A stretch of 64,000 nt of DNA from Granulosicoccus antarcticus IMCC3135 (GTDB lineage: Bacteria > Pseudomonadota > Gammaproteobacteria > Granulosicoccales > Granulosicoccaceae): the NCBI RefSeq assembly GCF_002215215.1, contig NZ_CP018632.1, positions 2,910,501 to 2,974,500 of the forward strand, written 5' to 3'. Below are positions 18,216 to 26,638 of the stretch, in pieces. The position numbers and the translations under genes were made by a program. Each line of letters begins with the position of its first letter. Position 1 is the first letter of the stretch. Under the pieces are notes generated by a model that was not told the origin of the DNA, did not search any database, and saw only the letters and a program-made list of their open reading frames with translations.

Positions 18216-19348
18216 GCAGGAGACGTCGCCTGCGTGCACTGGTCCACAAGGAGTCGATACAGGTACTGCGTGATCCATCCGCGTTGCTGATCGCACTGGT
18301 GATGCCGTTTATATTATTGTTTCTCTTTGCGTATGCCGTCTCGCTTGATGTGAAGGGTGTACGGTTTGGTGTCATTATCCAGAGCGAAGGTCCTGCCTCA
18401 ACTGACCTGCTTGCAGCCTTTGAGTCAAGTGAGTGGCTGGATGTCCGGGTGGCGCATGATCGCAGGGAGTTGGAGCCTCAACTTCTGGCAGGGGACATTC
18501 GCGGCATGCTGGTGATACCTGCGGATTACGAAGCGCAGTTTGCAACGGCGCCCCGGGACATCACCCTGCAGTTAATCACTGACGGCTCACAACCGAACAC
18601 AGCTACCTTTGTCTCAAATTACGCCCTGGGTATCTACAAGACGTGGTTGGCATCTTATCCTGGTGATGAGATGGGCATGCCTGCAGCGGCCAGTCAGGCC
18701 TTGATAACTGCCGAGCCGCGATTCTGGTTCAACCCCGAACTGGAGAGTCGACGTGTTCTGCTGCCAGGGGCCATTGCAATCATCATGACGATGATCGCCA
18801 CCTTGTTGACCGCCCTGGTGGTATCGCGAGAATGGGAGCGGGGCACCATGGAAGCCCTGCTGTCTACACCTGCGAGTACAGCAGAAATTCTGCTTGCCAA
18901 ACTGGCGCCTTATTTCATCCTGGGTCTGGCTGCAACGGTGGTCTGCACATCGGTCAGCCTGATGGTTTTCGAGGTGCCTCTGCGCGGCTCTTTGACAGCC
19001 TTGTTATTACTGTCGATAGTTTTTCTCCTGCCGGCACTGGGTCAGGGATTGCTCATATCGGCGATTGCCAGAAATCAGTTCATTGCCGCTCAGATTGCCT
19101 TGATCACGGGTTTTCTGCCTGCTTTTCTGCTGTCCGGATTTTTGTTCGAGATTGAAAGTATGCCCTTGCCAATCCGTGCCCTGACGACATTGGTATCTGC
19201 GCGTTGGTATGTTGAGGGCTTGCAAACCGTGTTTCTGGCGGGCGATGTCTGGTGCCTGTTGGGAAAAGACATGTTGATCCTGGCATGCCAGGGTGTCGCG
19301 CTGGTACTTCTGGCCGTCTGGTTTTCACGGCGAGGACTTGATGAATGA
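18212..19348 (+). CDS. ybhS: ABC-2 type efflux permease (YbhS-like)
   Basis: 378 residues with the ABC-2 exporter layout: one N-terminal helix (LIALVMPFILLFLFAYAVSL), a large periplasmic domain (about 50-185), then five hydrophobic segments from MTMIATLLTALVVS to the C-terminus. The coupling region has the family sequence REWERGTMEALLSTPAS. It is bounded by 4-nt overlaps with ybhF and ybhR, so stoichiometric co-translation is likely. It forms the pore with YbhR. Confidence 0.88.
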   Translation: MSRRRRLRALVHKESIQVLRDPSALLIALVMPFILLFLFAYAVSLDVKGVRFGVIIQSEGPASTDLLAAFESSEWLDVRVAHDRRELEPQLLAGDIRGMLVIPADYEAQFATAPRDITLQLITDGSQPNTATFVSNYALGIYKTWLASYPGDEMGMPAAASQALITAEPRFWFNPELESRRVLLPGAIAIIMTMIATLLTALVVSREWERGTMEALLSTPASTAEILLAKLAPYFILGLAATVVCTSVSLMVFEVPLRGSLTALLLLSIVFLLPALGQGLLISAIARNQFIAAQIALITGFLPAFLLSGFLFEIESMPLPIRALTTLVSARWYVEGLQTVFLAGDVWCLLGKDMLILACQGVALVLLAVWFSRRGLDE

Positions 19349-20451
19349 TGGCATCGTTGAGTCGCTTGCAGACATTGGTTATCAAGGAGCTGCTGAGCTA
19401 TCTGCGGGATCCGCGCACTCGCCTGATATTGATAGCTCCACCATTGATGCAGCTGTTGATCTTCTCGTTTGCCATTACTCTTGAGGTTCGGAATGTGAAA
19501 GTGGCCGTGCTTGATCTTGATGCCGGAGACTACGGCACACGATTGGTTCAGCAGCTTGATGCAACCCCGTTTATTACTGATGTCATTCTCACGCGCTCAA
19601 TCAAGGAGCTTGGCGCAATGATAGATGAACGCAAGGTGCTGCTGGGTTTGGTCGTCGCTGCTGATTTTTCGCGTGAAATCGGCAGAGGCAATCCGACTGG
19701 AGTGCAATTGTTGCTTGATGGTCGTCGTGCCAATGCCGCGCAAGTCGCAAGCGGTTATGTGACCAGTATTGTGGCAGCCCTTGCCAGTGATGTGATGCCA
19801 AAAACCGTGCAAGCAGGTCTTAGGGTACGTCACTGGTTCAATCCAAATCTGTTGTATTCCTGGTTCATCGTGCCAAGCCTGTCCGGGGTGCTGGCCTTGC
19901 TGATAGCCATGCTCGTGACGGCATTGTCCATTGCACGTGAACGAGAGCTGGGTACCTTCGAACAATTACTGGTATCACCGATATCGGCCACCGAAATAAT
20001 TATTGGCAAGAGCCTGCCAGCGGTTCTGATCGGTTCCGTACTTGGCACTGTCATGGTGCTTGTCGGTATTCTCATTTTCCAGATACCCTTCACCGGCAAT
20101 CCAGCTTTACTGGCCGTGACGTTGCCCTTATTCATACTCTCAGGGGTGGGCATCGGCTTGTCGGTATCTGCGATCAGCAAGACACAACAGCAGGCCATCC
20201 TGGGGGCCTTTGCGATTATCGTTCCGGTGGTGCTGACATCCGGTTTTGCCACGCCGGTGGAGAACATGCCTCAATGGCTACAGTTTCTATCGATTGGTAA
20301 TCCATTGCGATGGTATCTGGTGATAGTGCAAGGCTTGTTTCTGAAGGCGTTGCCCGCAGTCGACGTGTTCCGTAATTTACTGCCTTTGCTGTGCATCGCA
20401 GGCGTCTCTCTGAGCGTTGCTGTCGTGCTGGTACGCCGAAGGCTGGAATAA
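19345..20451 (+). CDS. ybhR: ABC-2 type efflux permease (YbhR-like)
   Basis: 368 residues, paralogous in layout to the preceding permease: N-terminal helix (LILIAPPLMQLLIFSFAITL), periplasmic domain, and a C-terminal set of five helices. The coupling sequence is RERELGTFEQLLVSPIS. It completes a heteromeric pore with the upstream permease. The stop is followed by 115 bp before the glutathione transferase start; whether that gene is co-transcribed is unclear. Confidence 0.88.
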   Translation: MMASLSRLQTLVIKELLSYLRDPRTRLILIAPPLMQLLIFSFAITLEVRNVKVAVLDLDAGDYGTRLVQQLDATPFITDVILTRSIKELGAMIDERKVLLGLVVAADFSREIGRGNPTGVQLLLDGRRANAAQVASGYVTSIVAALASDVMPKTVQAGLRVRHWFNPNLLYSWFIVPSLSGVLALLIAMLVTALSIARERELGTFEQLLVSPISATEIIIGKSLPAVLIGSVLGTVMVLVGILIFQIPFTGNPALLAVTLPLFILSGVGIGLSVSAISKTQQQAILGAFAIIVPVVLTSGFATPVENMPQWLQFLSIGNPLRWYLVIVQGLFLKALPAVDVFRNLLPLLCIAGVSLSVAVVLVRRRLE

Positions 20452-20566
20452 ACCAAGGATAAAATCAAGGATAAGCCAAGGCAGACAGGGAAGGGAACTC
20501 ATGCGGCTGCATGATAGTCTGACGCCTCAGCTGAGACCCTTTCCGCAACATCGCAAACAGGTAACT

Positions 20567-21199
20567 ATGATCGAACTCTATACGTGGGGCACGCCTAACG
20601 GCCGCAAGGTGTCCATCGCTCTGGAAGAAATGGGCTTGGACTACACAGTCCATGCAATCGATATAGGCAAAGATGATCAGTTTGCGCCGGAATTTCTGAA
20701 AGTCAGCCCCAATAACAAGATTCCTGCCATCCGTGACGGTGATACGACGGTCTTTGAGTCGGGTGCTGTTCTCATGTATCTGGCACGCAAGTCAGGCCAG
20801 TTTCTAGCCGCAGAAGGCACGCCGGAATACTGGAAATGCATGGAGTGGTTGATGTGGCAGATGGGTGGGTTTGGTCCCATGCTGGGGCAGGCGCATCACT
20901 TCCTGCAGTTCAATCCGGGTACCTCGGAATATGCTGAAAAACGCTATGGTACCGAGGCACTTCGTCTGTACGGTGTGCTGGATCGACAGCTGGCAGAAAC
21001 GGCTTATGTTGCTGGTGATTCACTGACAATCGCAGATATGGCGATCTGGCCGTGGGCATCACGATACGAATTTCAGCGTATTGATCTGAATGATTTCGCC
21101 AACGTCAAACGCTGGTATCTGGAACTGGCAGATCGTCCCGGATTCCAGCGCGGTTATGCCCAGCCTTCCTCGGCTCAGGCAATACCGATGCCCAAGTAG
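20567..21199 (+). CDS. yfcG: Glutathione transferase, YfcG-like (nu class)
   Basis: 210 residues from the ATG at 20567; the frame is open further upstream but that part overlaps ybhR and lacks similarity. The N-terminal thioredoxin fold has the YfcG/YghU active-site pattern LYTWGTPNGRKVSIALEEMG, PEFLKVSPNNKIPAI (cis-Pro) and FESGAVLMYLA. The C-terminal helical domain has MWQMGGFGPMLGQAHHF and LTIADMAIWPW. E. coli YfcG has disulfide-bond reductase activity with glutathione and little classical transferase activity, and the same is expected here. Its stop is 3 bp from the convergent cytochrome b gene. Confidence 0.9.
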   Translation: MIELYTWGTPNGRKVSIALEEMGLDYTVHAIDIGKDDQFAPEFLKVSPNNKIPAIRDGDTTVFESGAVLMYLARKSGQFLAAEGTPEYWKCMEWLMWQMGGFGPMLGQAHHFLQFNPGTSEYAEKRYGTEALRLYGVLDRQLAETAYVAGDSLTIADMAIWPWASRYEFQRIDLNDFANVKRWYLELADRPGFQRGYAQPSSAQAIPMPK

Positions 21200-21202
21200 T
21201 CT

Positions 21203-21889
21203 TTAGCCAAACCAGCCGGCAACGTATCCGACTGCAGCGGCAGAGATGGCAAACAGCACCGCCCCGACCCAGAATTTCTGGAAAGTCACGGGCGGTGGTG
21301 TGGCATCGGATGACCAGTTCATCCAGCCGGTGATCATGGGTTTGATCAGATTCTGTTTTGCATATAGCAGGTAGGCGAAGACCATCAGAATATGGACGGC
21401 TACGACTATCTGGATCAGCTGAGCATTCAGTGAATGGATGCGCATGGCGATATCCGTACCTGAGCCGGAGAGGCTGCCATACAGTGCCCCTTCGATGAAT
21501 TCGTCTTCATCGGCAATGAAAAAACCGGTGACGGCTTGTGTCATGATAATCAGCAATAATGTAAGAACTGCCCAGCTGCCGGCGGCATTATGGCCACGCT
21601 CAGCGGAGGGCTCACGGCGAAACAAACCGGCCAGATGAAGTAGGGAGGCCTTGGGGCTATGAAACAATTGCCCAAAGCGGGCATTGCCACTACCCCAGAA
21701 TCCCCACAGCACCCGAAACAGAATCAATGCCAGAACCAGCTCGCCGACGGAGCGGTGCCAGTCGTAGAACTGCCAGCTGGTTTCGCCGCTGAGCAGCTGA
21801 AAGCCGACACTGATTGCCAGGCTCCAGTGAAACAACCTGACCCAACTATCCCAGATGCGGATTTTTGACGTTTTATTCATTGTCTCCAT
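21203..21889 (-). CDS. Cytochrome b561-type membrane protein
   Basis: 228 residues. It starts with IRIWDSWVRLFHWSLAISVGF, the typical first helix of cytochrome b561/NiFe-hydrogenase-type cytochromes b with its haem-ligating His. Further His residues in hydrophobic contexts are DWHRSVGE, MRIHSLNAQLIQ and VAVHILMVFAY. About four to five membrane helices are visible. It should carry haem b and shuttle electrons between quinol and a periplasmic acceptor. The cytochrome c' gene lies 53 bp upstream on the same strand, a pairing often seen, which suggests c' as redox partner. Confidence 0.86.
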   Translation of the reverse strand: METMNKTSKIRIWDSWVRLFHWSLAISVGFQLLSGETSWQFYDWHRSVGELVLALILFRVLWGFWGSGNARFGQLFHSPKASLLHLAGLFRREPSAERGHNAAGSWAVLTLLLIIMTQAVTGFFIADEDEFIEGALYGSLSGSGTDIAMRIHSLNAQLIQIVVAVHILMVFAYLLYAKQNLIKPMITGWMNWSSDATPPPVTFQKFWVGAVLFAISAAAVGYVAGWFG

Positions 21890-21942
21890 ACCGACAAGAT
21901 GTACAGGTTGTTTACCGGAGCTTTAGATGCAGATTGTCGGGA

Positions 21943-22425
21943 TCAATCTTTCTTGACGCGAAAGTCGTCGTGACAGCCCTTGCAGGAGCCGCCAACATCA
22001 CCAACCACGCCTTGCAGGGCGTCAAGGCTTTCGCCAGCAGCAGGCATCAGCATGGCAACAGCTTCATCGAATTTCTCGCCTTTCTCGGCAATAGCCGGGT
22101 AGGTTTCCCAGATTTCTACTGCTGCACGGTTCTGGGCATTGCCCTCAGTCTCACTGTCGGAACCTTGAGGCCAGAGCTGACTTTGACCCAGAGTGGCCAG
22201 AGCGGTGAGGTTGTTCGCAGCTTCCGCGGCAATCTCAGCGTCATAGGGAGCCTTCTCCTTCGCCATGTTGCTCAATATGCCCAGATTCTGGCTATATAGC
22301 TGCATCAAGCCCTGGCGAGCTTTGATGGCATCGTCGTGCGGACCTTCATCGGCGGCATATGAAAAGAGACTGAAGGCGCTCAATGCGCCAACGGTGGCAG
22401 CAATGGTCAATATTCTTGAAGTCAT
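21943..22425 (-). CDS. Cytochrome c' (class II)
   Basis: 160 residues. A Sec signal peptide (ILTIAATVGALSAFSLFSYA) precedes a four-helix-bundle-like mature region. A single haem motif CKGCH is near the C-terminus (SCKGCHDDFRVKKD), the hallmark placement of class II cytochromes c'. A residue pattern RQGLMQLYSQNLGILSNMAK near the N-terminus fits helix A. Cytochromes c' bind NO and CO and protect against nitrosative stress. It is likely co-transcribed with the downstream cytochrome b561-type gene. Confidence 0.88.
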   Translation of the reverse strand: MTSRILTIAATVGALSAFSLFSYAADEGPHDDAIKARQGLMQLYSQNLGILSNMAKEKAPYDAEIAAEAANNLTALATLGQSQLWPQGSDSETEGNAQNRAAVEIWETYPAIAEKGEKFDEAVAMLMPAAGESLDALQGVVGDVGGSCKGCHDDFRVKKD

Positions 22426-22592
22426 TTGGCTAGTTATCCTGTTAGCTGATGATCAATCGATTGGCAAGTGATGGCTCACGCAGACACCCGTCACGATTGT
22501 GACCATATCAAAGTATTCCGCTGTAGTTGTATCATGTTGGTAACAAAGCATTTCAACTTGCAAGCGCACTGAAATAAGGAGTTACACGGTTT

Positions 22593-23435
22593 ATGAGTAT
22601 GCGACCACTGGTTACGACAGACTGGCTGCATCAACATCTGCAGGATGATGACATCCGCATTGTTGAAGCCTCATGGCATCTACCGGCAGCAGGTCGGGAT
22701 GCCCGCAGTGAATTCGAGACGGTCCATATTCCGGGAGCCGTATTCTTCGACATAGACGAGCATTCCAGCCCGAGTCATTTGCCGCATACGATGCCCACGG
22801 CCGACATGTTTGCCAGCGCTGCGGGAAAGCTGGGTATATCGAAAACGGACACGATCGTGGTTTATGACAGCCTGGGGCTGTTTTCGGCTGCGCGGGTATG
22901 GTGGATGTTCCGCTATTTTGGAGCTCAGAATGTGTACGTGCTCGATGGTGGATTACCCGCCTGGCTGAGTTCGGATCATGCAGTTGCAAAAGGTTTGGCC
23001 ACGCCGGAGCCTGCGCACTTTGAAGCAGGTCGTTCTGCGCTCGCTATTGCCAGCGCTGACGATGTACTGCAGGCATCAGTTTCAGGAGATAGCCTGATAC
23101 TGGATGCCCGTTCGCACCCGCGTTTTCTGGGTGTTGAAAAGGAGGCGCGTCAGGGGCTGCGCAGCGGTCATATACCCGGTAGCAAAAGCATGCCTTTCAG
23201 TGAACTACTTGAAAATGGCTATGTGAAGTCCGATGACGAATTGCGAGCCTTGCTACTGGCACGTGATGCAACCGGCGAGCGTCCTATCATTACCAGTTGT
23301 GGCTCAGGCGTAACTGCCGCTGTCATCAGTCTGGCCCTGGAGTGCATCGGGGTGTCCAATGTTGCCTTGTATGACGGCTCATGGACGGAGTGGGGTGCAT
23401 TGACGGATATGCCGGTTGCCACCGGCGAGGCCTGA
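22593..23435 (+). CDS. sseA: 3-mercaptopyruvate/thiosulfate sulfurtransferase
   Basis: 280 residues with two rhodanese domains. The N-terminal inactive domain has HIPGAVFFDIDEHSSP and VYVLDGGLPAWL. The C-terminal domain has the active loop CGSGVTA with catalytic Cys236. CGSGVTA is the loop of mercaptopyruvate sulfurtransferases, whereas classical rhodaneses have CRKGVTA. It transfers sulfur from 3-mercaptopyruvate to cyanide or thiol acceptors. The gene has its own promoter region. Its stop is 4 bp from that of the convergent tctA. Confidence 0.92.
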   Translation: MSMRPLVTTDWLHQHLQDDDIRIVEASWHLPAAGRDARSEFETVHIPGAVFFDIDEHSSPSHLPHTMPTADMFASAAGKLGISKTDTIVVYDSLGLFSAARVWWMFRYFGAQNVYVLDGGLPAWLSSDHAVAKGLATPEPAHFEAGRSALAIASADDVLQASVSGDSLILDARSHPRFLGVEKEARQGLRSGHIPGSKSMPFSELLENGYVKSDDELRALLLARDATGERPIITSCGSGVTAAVISLALECIGVSNVALYDGSWTEWGALTDMPVATGEA

Positions 23436-23439
23436 AGGT

Positions 23440-24933
23440 TCAGCGACGCTGTCGCCATCGATGCCAGACAGGCAGTTGCGAAAGCACGATGGCGAGCAGC
23501 ATCAGGCTCAGTACACAGGTGATGGGGTGTGAGACGAAATTCCAGAGAAAAGTGCTGACATCACCGCGAGCACCGAGCATGGCGCGTCGATAGTTGGAAT
23601 CCATCATGGGCCCCAGAATGACACCCAGAATAACCGGGCCAACCTGAAAGCCATGAATCTTCATGAAATACCCGGTAATGCCGAACAGCAGCATCCAGTA
23701 GACATCAGTGACGTTGTTCTGGATGGCATAGGTGCCCACTGCCGACAATACGATGATCAGTGGAATCATGACGGCTTTGGGGCATTCGACCACTTTACTG
23801 AATATTCGTACGCCTGTTAGCCCGAAGATCAACAGAAAGCAGTTTGCCAATGTGAGAGAGCCGACAATGAACCAGAACAGATGCGGTGTCTCAACCAGTA
23901 GCAAGGGACCGGGTTTGAGTCCGTGAATGAACAAGGCTCCGATGATGACAGCCGTTACCGCATCTCCCGGTATGCCCAGGGTCAGCATGGGAATGTAAGC
24001 ACCTCCGACGGCTGCGTTGTTGGCAGTCTCAGGTGCGATCAGACCCTCGGTTGCACCTTCTCCAAAAGGCACCTCTGGATCGGGCGTGGAGCGTTTGGCA
24101 TGATCGTAGGCCAACAAGGCTGCAATGTCGCCACCGGTGCCAGGTAGTGCTCCGATGACCGTGCCGATTCCGGATGTTCGTATAGCCAGCCAGAAGTGTT
24201 TCTTGATGCTGGACATTGACGGGACAATACGCCCGATTTTCTGCTTGACAGCCGGCATGTCCAGGTGTCGAAGTTGCACAAGAGCCTCGGCCACGCCAAA
24301 GAATCCGATCATGGCGGCAATATAGGGTATGCCTCCCATCAGAGCCACGGTACCGAAGGTAAAGCGTCCTTCCGCTGTCATCGGATCCAGTCCCACCATA
24401 CTGATCAACACTCCCAGTGCAGCAGCAAAAATGCCTTTGGCAAAACTCTCACCGGAAAGAGTCCCGACCAGCATCAGTCCTATCAGACCCAGTAGCAGGT
24501 AGTCGCGGGAGTTGAACATCAGGGCAAAGCCTGAGATAAGCGGGGCAAACAGTGCCAGTGCAATGATGCCGATAAAGCCTCCGAATACGCTCATGATTGT
24601 CGTCAGGCCAATGGCTTCACCCGCCAGGCCTTTTTTTGCCATGGGGTAGCCATCAAGTGCACTGGCGATGGCGCTTGGGGCACCTGGAATATTCAGCAAA
24701 ATGGCCGTTCGGGAGCCACCGTAAACACCACCGATAAAAACACCGCTAATTAGTGCCAGAGCCTCGTTGACGTCCCATTTGAAGGTAAACGAGATGAGGA
24801 TTGAGGTGGCCATGGTGACCGACAGGCCAGGAATGGCACCGACATAGATGCCGGAGAAAGTGCCTGCGGCTGTCAGAAATACAAGCCAGGGGTTCAGCCA
24901 CGCAATAGAGAAAAACGTCAGGGCGTCACTCAT
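23440..24933 (-). CDS. tctA: Tripartite tricarboxylate transporter, large permease TctA
   Basis: 497 residues from an ATG at 24931-24933 that overlaps the tctB stop by 1 nt (TAATG). The frame continues upstream inside tctB but that extension is not part of the protein. About eleven to twelve hydrophobic segments are visible. Family landmarks are GIYVGAIPGLSVTMATSILI, GGVYGGSRTAILLNIPGAPSA and the second repeat GALPGTGGDIAALLAYD...PETANNAAVGG. It moves carboxylates such as citrate by a secondary mechanism using the TctC binding protein. Substrate not assignable. Confidence 0.93.
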   Translation of the reverse strand: MSDALTFFSIAWLNPWLVFLTAAGTFSGIYVGAIPGLSVTMATSILISFTFKWDVNEALALISGVFIGGVYGGSRTAILLNIPGAPSAIASALDGYPMAKKGLAGEAIGLTTIMSVFGGFIGIIALALFAPLISGFALMFNSRDYLLLGLIGLMLVGTLSGESFAKGIFAAALGVLISMVGLDPMTAEGRFTFGTVALMGGIPYIAAMIGFFGVAEALVQLRHLDMPAVKQKIGRIVPSMSSIKKHFWLAIRTSGIGTVIGALPGTGGDIAALLAYDHAKRSTPDPEVPFGEGATEGLIAPETANNAAVGGAYIPMLTLGIPGDAVTAVIIGALFIHGLKPGPLLLVETPHLFWFIVGSLTLANCFLLIFGLTGVRIFSKVVECPKAVMIPLIIVLSAVGTYAIQNNVTDVYWMLLFGITGYFMKIHGFQVGPVILGVILGPMMDSNYRRAMLGARGDVSTFLWNFVSHPITCVLSLMLLAIVLSQLPVWHRWRQRR

Positions 24934-25439
24934 TACAGAAACAGGCCGGGTAGTGTACCTTGCGGCAAAATGACCTGGAACAGAATACGAAATATGACAT
25001 GAATGGCCAATAGGGAAACCACACTGATAAGCAAGGCAAACCAGATGGATCTGTTCCACAGATAGGTGATGCAGGCAAACAGGAACAGCCAGGAGTCGAG
25101 CAGGAAGCCCAGTGTGGGCATCGCCAGTACGTACAGAATCAATAACAGAGCAACGACAACGACCCTGATTGGCAGGGGTCTGTAGGGAGCACTCTCGGTG
25201 GCGTTTTCAGACGCCGGTTCTTGTGCCTGGCTCTGATGTCGAGCATTGCGCAAGATGGCAATGCCGCTTGCCAGCATGGTGGCTGCGGCCAGCATGGGGA
25301 AGGCTCCCGGTGACGCCCATTTGGAAAAACCTGCAATCAGATAGGCTTGCCACAGAGCCGCGGCACTGAAGACAATCAGTACCGCCACAAATATCTGTTC
25401 ACCCTTTTTGGCTTGCGCCGACGGTTCAGTCTTTTTCAC
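24933..25439 (-). CDS. tctB: Tripartite tricarboxylate transporter, small permease TctB
   Basis: 168 residues with four hydrophobic segments (about 16-36, 42-60, 91-120 and 125-165), the size and topology of TctB. The second half has the family pattern TLGFLLDSWLFLFACITYLW. It sits between tctC and tctA, 28 bp after tctC, and is translationally coupled to tctA. Confidence 0.88.
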   Translation of the reverse strand: MKKTEPSAQAKKGEQIFVAVLIVFSAAALWQAYLIAGFSKWASPGAFPMLAAATMLASGIAILRNARHQSQAQEPASENATESAPYRPLPIRVVVVALLLILYVLAMPTLGFLLDSWLFLFACITYLWNRSIWFALLISVVSLLAIHVIFRILFQVILPQGTLPGLFL

Positions 25440-25467
25440 CGGAAATTGTTTATAGCTAGCTGAGAGT

Positions 25468-26466
25468 TTATGGACGTTCGATGCCCAGTGATTCCGGGCT
25501 CACTTTGGCAGCTCCGGTATCCTGCAATGCCCAGGAAGTCACTTGCTGCCATTTGCTCAGAAACTCGGACGCCTTATCGCCGTGCAGATTCATGAGTACG
25601 TTGCCCGTGTTGATCATCAGCGTCTTGTAGCGCTCATCTTGAGCGGCAGTCTCAAAAGTTCCTACCAGTTTTGCCTTGATCTCATCTGGCACGTCTTCTC
25701 GTACAAAGACACCGTAGAAAGGACCCCAGGGCAGGAATTGTCCCATGCCTGGCAATGCGTCAGTGATGGCCGGTACACCTTCGAGTAGCTCCACCGGAGT
25801 GTCATTGATTACCGCTAGAGCGCGCAAGGTGCCAGCCTTGATTTGTTCAGCAGCGGCCGAGATGCCGGCAGGCATGAAATCGACTTCCTTGCCCAGCATG
25901 GCAAGTAATCCGGGGCCTTCACCACCGAATGGAATGGAGGTGACATCGAAGTCGGTGGAGTTTGCGATCAGAGCCGCGACGGTGCTCGGCAAGCCACCGG
26001 GGCCTGTAGAACCCATCAATACCGAGCCGGGGTTTGCCTTGATATCGGCTAGCAGCTCTTCGATAGTCTGGTAAGGGGAGTCTGTCGGCACAGTGATGAC
26101 TGCGACACCCCGGCCCAGAATACGCACAGGGTAGAACAGTGAGTAATCCAGGCTGGCAACTCCCATGACCGGATGTAGCTGCGGATTTTCAGCACCATAC
26201 AAAAAAGTGTAGCCGTCTGCGGGAGCAGTATTGACAAATGCTGTGGAAATAGCGCCTGCACCACCTGCCTTGTTGAGTACAACGATGGGTTTGCCCAAGG
26301 CCTCTTCGGCGGCCGGGTTGATTGCGCGTGCAACCGTATCGGTTGCCCCACCAGCACCCCACATGACTACACCCAGTACTTCTCGTTCCGGAAAATCTTC
26401 GGCGTGCAGTTGCGTCGTGTAGAGCGCGGCGAGAGCTGCCAGGCCCACGAAAAATTTCATGTTCAT
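25468..26466 (-). CDS. tctC: Tripartite tricarboxylate transporter substrate-binding protein TctC
   Basis: 332 residues with a signal peptide (MNMKFFVGLAALAALYTTQLHA). The mature start FPEREVLGVVMWGAGGATDT corresponds to the family's usual V.W.AGG.TD opening. Further landmarks are PIVVLNKAGGAGAIST, MGSTGPGGLP and VTSIPFGGEGPGLLAMLGKEVDF. It delivers a carboxylate to TctAB and is the first gene of the tctCBA operon, which begins 172 bp from the divergent SulP gene. Confidence 0.92.
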   Translation of the reverse strand: MNMKFFVGLAALAALYTTQLHAEDFPEREVLGVVMWGAGGATDTVARAINPAAEEALGKPIVVLNKAGGAGAISTAFVNTAPADGYTFLYGAENPQLHPVMGVASLDYSLFYPVRILGRGVAVITVPTDSPYQTIEELLADIKANPGSVLMGSTGPGGLPSTVAALIANSTDFDVTSIPFGGEGPGLLAMLGKEVDFMPAGISAAAEQIKAGTLRALAVINDTPVELLEGVPAITDALPGMGQFLPWGPFYGVFVREDVPDEIKAKLVGTFETAAQDERYKTLMINTGNVLMNLHGDKASEFLSKWQQVTSWALQDTGAAKVSPESLGIERP

Positions 26467-26638
26467 GATGCTATGTGTTGAGAAGGTTGATGATGTACTG
26501 GTGTAATAACATTATCCGCCATCATTGCGCAACTTTGGTGCGACAGGCACAGGAAAGTGCAAGTGGCTAAAGAGATGTGACTGGAAAGCGGCTTCGATCA
26601 AGAGTATGGTTTGGCCGTTCTGTAAGGAGTGAGCCAAG

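Noticed and set aside
16858-18247. Open minus-strand frames opposite ybhF
   Set aside because: The plus-strand protein is a full-length match to YbhF; the opposite frames are Pro/His/Ser-rich shadows.
20417-20566. Longer N-terminus for the glutathione transferase
   Set aside because: The extension overlaps ybhR, has no similarity, and the thioredoxin fold starts at the ATG at 20567.
24934-25059. Longer N-terminus for TctA
   Set aside because: It lies in the tctB coding region; the ATG at 24933 overlaps the tctB stop in the usual TAATG arrangement.
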